Source of the DNA: Climacium dendroides | Lineage: Eukaryota > Streptophyta > Bryopsida > Hypnales > Climaciaceae | Length of the DNA: 64,000 nucleotides | Direction: 5' to 3' | NCBI GenBank assembly: GCA_950106755.1 | Contig: OX467086.1 | Span: 19,238,001 to 19,302,000, forward strand | In this document: in pieces, positions 60,598 to 64,000 of the stretch | Position numbering within the stretch: position 1 is the first letter of the stretch | Layout of the letters: the number at the start of each line of letters is the position of its first letter | Position numbers and translations under genes: made by a program | Notes under the pieces: generated by a model | Database searches by the model: none | Told to the model about the DNA's origin: nothing | Seen by the model: only the letters and a program-made list of their open reading frames with translations

Positions 60598-63500
60598 ATG
60601 GAGACGCAGAGTGATCGTAGCAAGGTGGTGTACCCTGTTACAGCTGGGCAATACAAGCTGTTGGAGGAAATAGGGTATGGCTTGGGTTCCACGGTGTACC
60701 GAGCGCTTTGCTTGCTTTACAATGAAGTGGTGGCCATCAAGACCTTGGATTTGGAGAGCAGCAAGGCCAATTTGGTAAACATTCAACAATTTTTTTGTTT
60801 TTCTGTTTTTTTGTTGTTGTCGTCGTTGTTGCTCTCGGATTTTGCCGTACCGTATGTCTTCGTATCCCCATATTTCGTTGAGAAGCCCAAATTGCACTTT
60901 TCCAGAGGTTCAGAGGTTCGCCTTGGAGCCTCAGATCTATACCCGTTTTTTTAATCTAAAAATTGTGCACGTGAATGCCACTCTGAAACACGTCGCTTTT
61001 AAACGAATATGTCCATTTCTTTCTTCTTTGAAATGTGGTGTAAAACTGAGCAGCAACGCCAATTTGGTAAACATTCAACAATTTTATTTTAATTTAATTT
61101 AATTTATTTTGTTGTTGTTGTTGCTGCTGCTCTTTGATTTTGCCATACCGTATATCTTCGTATCCACGTATTTCGTTTAATAGCCCAAATTGCACTTTTC
61201 CAGAGGTTCAGAGGTTCTTCCTAGGGCCTCGGATCTATACCAGTTTTTAAAGCTAAATTATGCATGTGAATGCCACTCTGAAACACGCCGCTTTTAAACG
61301 AATATCGCCATTTCTTTCTTCTTTGAAATGTGGAGTAAAACTGCGCTACAGGCACTTCAAAAAAACTTCTTTGAATGATAATTGACGGAGTTGCTGGTTT
61401 TCCAGGTCTTGAATTTATGGATTTTGGATTTGGTTTCTTTTGTTTTTGAATTTTATTTCATTTTATTTTATTATTTTGATTGAGGTGGATTGATGGAATG
61501 GTGTGCAGGATGCTATCCGCCGAGAAGCCGTGACCATGAGCTTAACCAACCATCCGAACCTGGTGAAGGCGCACTGCTCCTTTGTGGTGGAGCAAAGTGT
61601 GTGGGTAGTGATGCCCTATTTGGCTGGAGGCTCGTGTCAGCACATCATGAAATCCACTTTTCAAGATGGGTTTGAGGAGCCAGTGATCGCCACGGTTTTG
61701 AAGGAGTCACTCAAGGCTTTGGAATACCTCCATCGCCAAGGCCACATTCACAGAGATGTCAAGGTACCATTCTGAAATTCAACTCTCTCTCTCTCGCAGA
61801 TCGTCATTGCAATTTAATGACCAGTCGTTGTAGAGCTTTTCACTCTGTGTGGTGCTACATCTTGGGAGACGGATCATTTAAAGATGAAATAATGGTAGTC
61901 TGTAAAGTACCCCACGTTAAAAATAATAGAAAGTCCGCTTGAGAAGCTATTCTATGACTTATGAACTAAGTTTCTATCGTTAGGGTACGATCTCTTCTTT
62001 CCATTAGTACATTGTATTACTTTTCTTCAAGCTTTCTCAATAATTTAATTCAAATCTTATAGATATGGATGTAGCCACTTTCGGTGGTAACCTCTACGGA
62101 ATACACTAGTCTGAATGCTTTGCGTGCTTTTATTGCAACATGATTCTGAAGGTCATTTGGTTTCGTTGGTTGGTTTGATCTTATTGGCAGGCTGGAAATA
62201 TTTTGTTGGACGGAGATGGATTTGTGAAACTGGGGGACTTCGGTGTTTCTGCAAGCATGTTTGACACAGGCGATCGGCAGCGATCCAGAAATACCTTTGT
62301 GGGGACTCCTTGCTGGTGGGTCTCTCTTTGAAATGACTGTTTGTGATGCAATTTTGACCCATTTACGCCTGAATCCGTCCTTTTTTTGAATTTTTGCACA
62401 TTTTTGCTTACATCTTTGTGCCATTATTTCACTTACCTCAATTTCATTTCTGGTCCTAGAGGAAGGTTCTGTTTTGAAGATTCAAGTATTATTGTGGATG
62501 AATGAGAATTTGTTTGGGCGAAACATTTCCTTGAAGTGTGCTGTTCATCGTCCAGAATCTGGACTTTGAAGAGCTTAGGGGTCATCATCGCCCAGTGTCG
62601 AGATGCCCTGTTCTGCAATCAATTCATTTTCAAATCGTCAATTCTTATCTATGCACATATTTGCAGGATGGCGCCTGAAGTCATTGAGAAGGGTCATGGC
62701 TACGACTTCAAGTGAGCATTTGTCTCTTCTAATAAACTTTTGATCATAGCAATCTCTATGAATTTATACTTTTATCTCAAATGTCTAAGCATCGGATTGA
62801 CAAGGTTAGGGCAAGGTTATGGTGGTCTTAACATATAACATGGAGAAACTGTCTCCCTATGGTCACGATGATTGTTGTCTAAAATTTCCTTAAATCGTCT
62901 AATTTGATTGGAATCCCTGTTAGTAGGGCAATTCTTAATGCCTATAGTAATCACTCCGGTTCACACATTAATACCTTCTACAATTGCATCGACTATTCTA
63001 CTCTGGTTCACACATTAATACCGATGCAATTGTAGAAGTCTAAATTGGGCTGTTGACCAGGGTTTATAATTTGAGTGCAGAGTCGATATCTGGTCTTTTG
63101 GAATAACTGCTTTGGAGCTTGCTCATGGTCATGCACCCTTCTCCAAGTATCCTCCCATGAAGGTACTTCAGTTCTGCGAATTCATGACGTTGAATTAATC
63201 AACCTTGTTAACACTAAATTAGACGCTTTGTGGATTACCACTCTTACATGAATTCTCATTGTCTACTCCCAAAATAGAGTGGACGTTGTTCCCTGACTTG
63301 AACTCTTATTAACGGATATTCATACATTTTTTCCTCCTACAGGTTTTGCTGATGACTCTCCAGAATTCTCCCCCTGGACTGGACTTGGAACGTGACAAAA
63401 AGTTCTCTAAAGTAAGTTAATTCTCAAAAATATCACTACCCATTACGGCGAAATCAAATTAATAGTTGCTTTAGTATAACCTCAAGAAGTGCTATAATCA

Positions 63501-64000
63501 CTTGAGAGTACATAGATGCTAACACTTGTGAAGTATTAACGCATAATTCATTATTAAGATAATATTGACATAATCAAGTTATGAAGGAAGGTAACCTTTA
63601 CAATGTCAATGTTCACTGTTTCTTATCAAAAGCCCATATAATGAATGTTAGCACAAGCTTTCACAGAGATGAAGGAACCCATAGTTTTCACTACTTTTGA
63701 AACACATATATGGGACAAAGAACGCAGACAGGAATGTTAGAAAAGTTGTTAACATTGAAACACTTAAATGGCTTGTACTTTGTAGTGTATTTAGAAAAGA
63801 TCTTTTTGAGTGTCTCAATTTTTAGGATTTTTTGTTACAGATTTTTTTGTGGTTTTCCTTCTTGTGCAGTCATTCAAGGAGATGATTGCAATGTGTCTGG
63901 TCAAGGAACCTACAAAACGCCCTACTGCTGAGCGACTGCTAAGACACTCCTTCTTTAAGCAAGCGCGCTCGGCTGATTACATTTATCGCCATGTGTTGGA
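60598..64000 (+). CDS. STE20/SPAK-OSR1-type Ser/Thr protein kinase (partial, 5' part)
   Basis: Seven exons are seen: 60598-60774, 61509-61763, 62191-62315, 62667-62711, 63081-63162, 63343-63411 and 63870-64000, the last running off the window. They give 294 residues covering the whole kinase domain (about 19-285). Motifs: glycine loop [12 protein letters not shown] at 25-36, VAIK lysine K48, helix-C E65, HRDVKAGN at 140-147, DFG at 160-162 and [12 protein letters not shown] at 179-190, where T179 matches the activating T-loop Thr of OSR1/SPAK. The GTPCWMAPE signature and overall sequence fit the plant STE20 group related to BLUS1, the stomatal blue-light kinase, but plants have several paralogues and the C-terminal region that would separate them is outside the window. 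All catalytic residues are present. Intron 1 contains a duplication of its own donor region. Confidence 0.92.
60756..61344 (+). repeat. 292-bp tandem duplication spanning the exon-1 donor of the kinase
   Basis: Copy 1 (60756-61047) starts inside exon 1 and copy 2 (61048-about 61344) lies in intron 1. Both contain the exon end and donor CCAATTTG|GTAAACATTCAAC and then GCCCAAATTGCACTTTTCCA, GAGGTTCAGAGGTTC, GTGAATGCCACTCTGAAACA and TTTCTTTCTTCTTTGAAATG. Divergence is moderate. The copied donor at 61067 is an intact decoy; using it would extend exon 1 into in-frame stops from 60952. Confidence 0.93.
62953..63038. repeat. Compound direct and inverted short repeats in kinase intron 4
   Basis: CTCYGGTTCACACATTAATA (continuing CC) occurs directly at 62953 and 63001. 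CTTCTACAATTGCATCG (62975-62991) is repeated inverted as CGATGCAATTGTAGAAG (63022-63038). The combination suggests template switching during replication. Confidence 0.85.

Noticed and set aside
1..64000. CRISPR array, operon or bacterial-type gene cluster
   Set aside because: The tandem repeats have no uniform spacers, and all genes have spliceosomal introns; this is plant nuclear DNA.

Overview
The window looks like nuclear DNA from a land plant. It has intron-containing genes of well-known plant families (non-specific phospholipase C, a glyoxalase-like VOC protein, an FQR1/WrbA quinone reductase, and a plant STE20-type kinase) set in very AT-rich intergenic DNA full of small non-autonomous transposable elements. 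Introns have GT..AG ends and genes lie roughly 5-22 kb apart. The species cannot be fixed from the sequence. No reverse transcriptase, transposase, rRNA or tRNA gene was recognised.

Layout. 1-10.9 kb is AT-rich repeat DNA with a MITE-like element, foldback elements and degenerate repeat arrays sharing TTTAGGGG/GGGTTAACCC-type motifs. 10.9-15.1 kb holds the phospholipase C gene (+), with a GC-rich promoter, a TATA box, a probable 1.57 kb leader intron and four coding exons (530 aa). 15.1-20.0 kb is intergenic with several minisatellites. 20.07-21.56 kb is a four-exon VOC/glyoxalase-like gene (-, 157 aa). 21.6-37.2 kb is repeat-rich and carries a 73-nt-arm hairpin, two ~1 kb repeat families, a tRNA-derived SINE with a perfect 10-bp target duplication, and a 128-bp CACTA element with a TAA duplication. 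37.2-38.9 kb is the quinone reductase gene (+, four exons, 201 aa). 39-60 kb is repeat-rich again, with a perfect 174-bp tandem duplication, a 4x47-bp minisatellite, a SmD3-like gene fragment, a nested TIR element and a cluster of (CAAAA)-tailed repeats. 60.6-64 kb is the 5' part of a Ser/Thr kinase gene (+, seven exons seen, cut by the window end).

The genes do not form a cluster or pathway: lipid hydrolysis, VOC metabolism, quinone reduction and kinase signalling are independent functions on both strands. The most notable structures are two tandem duplications inside introns (the phospholipase leader intron, and kinase intron 1, where the exon-1 splice donor is copied), the SINE and CACTA insertions with clear duplications, a hairpin core AAATGTAC-N7-GTACATTT shared by three elements, and an open SmD3-like fragment in AT-rich DNA. 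Repeat boundaries were judged by eye, so most are accurate only to about 10-30 bases.
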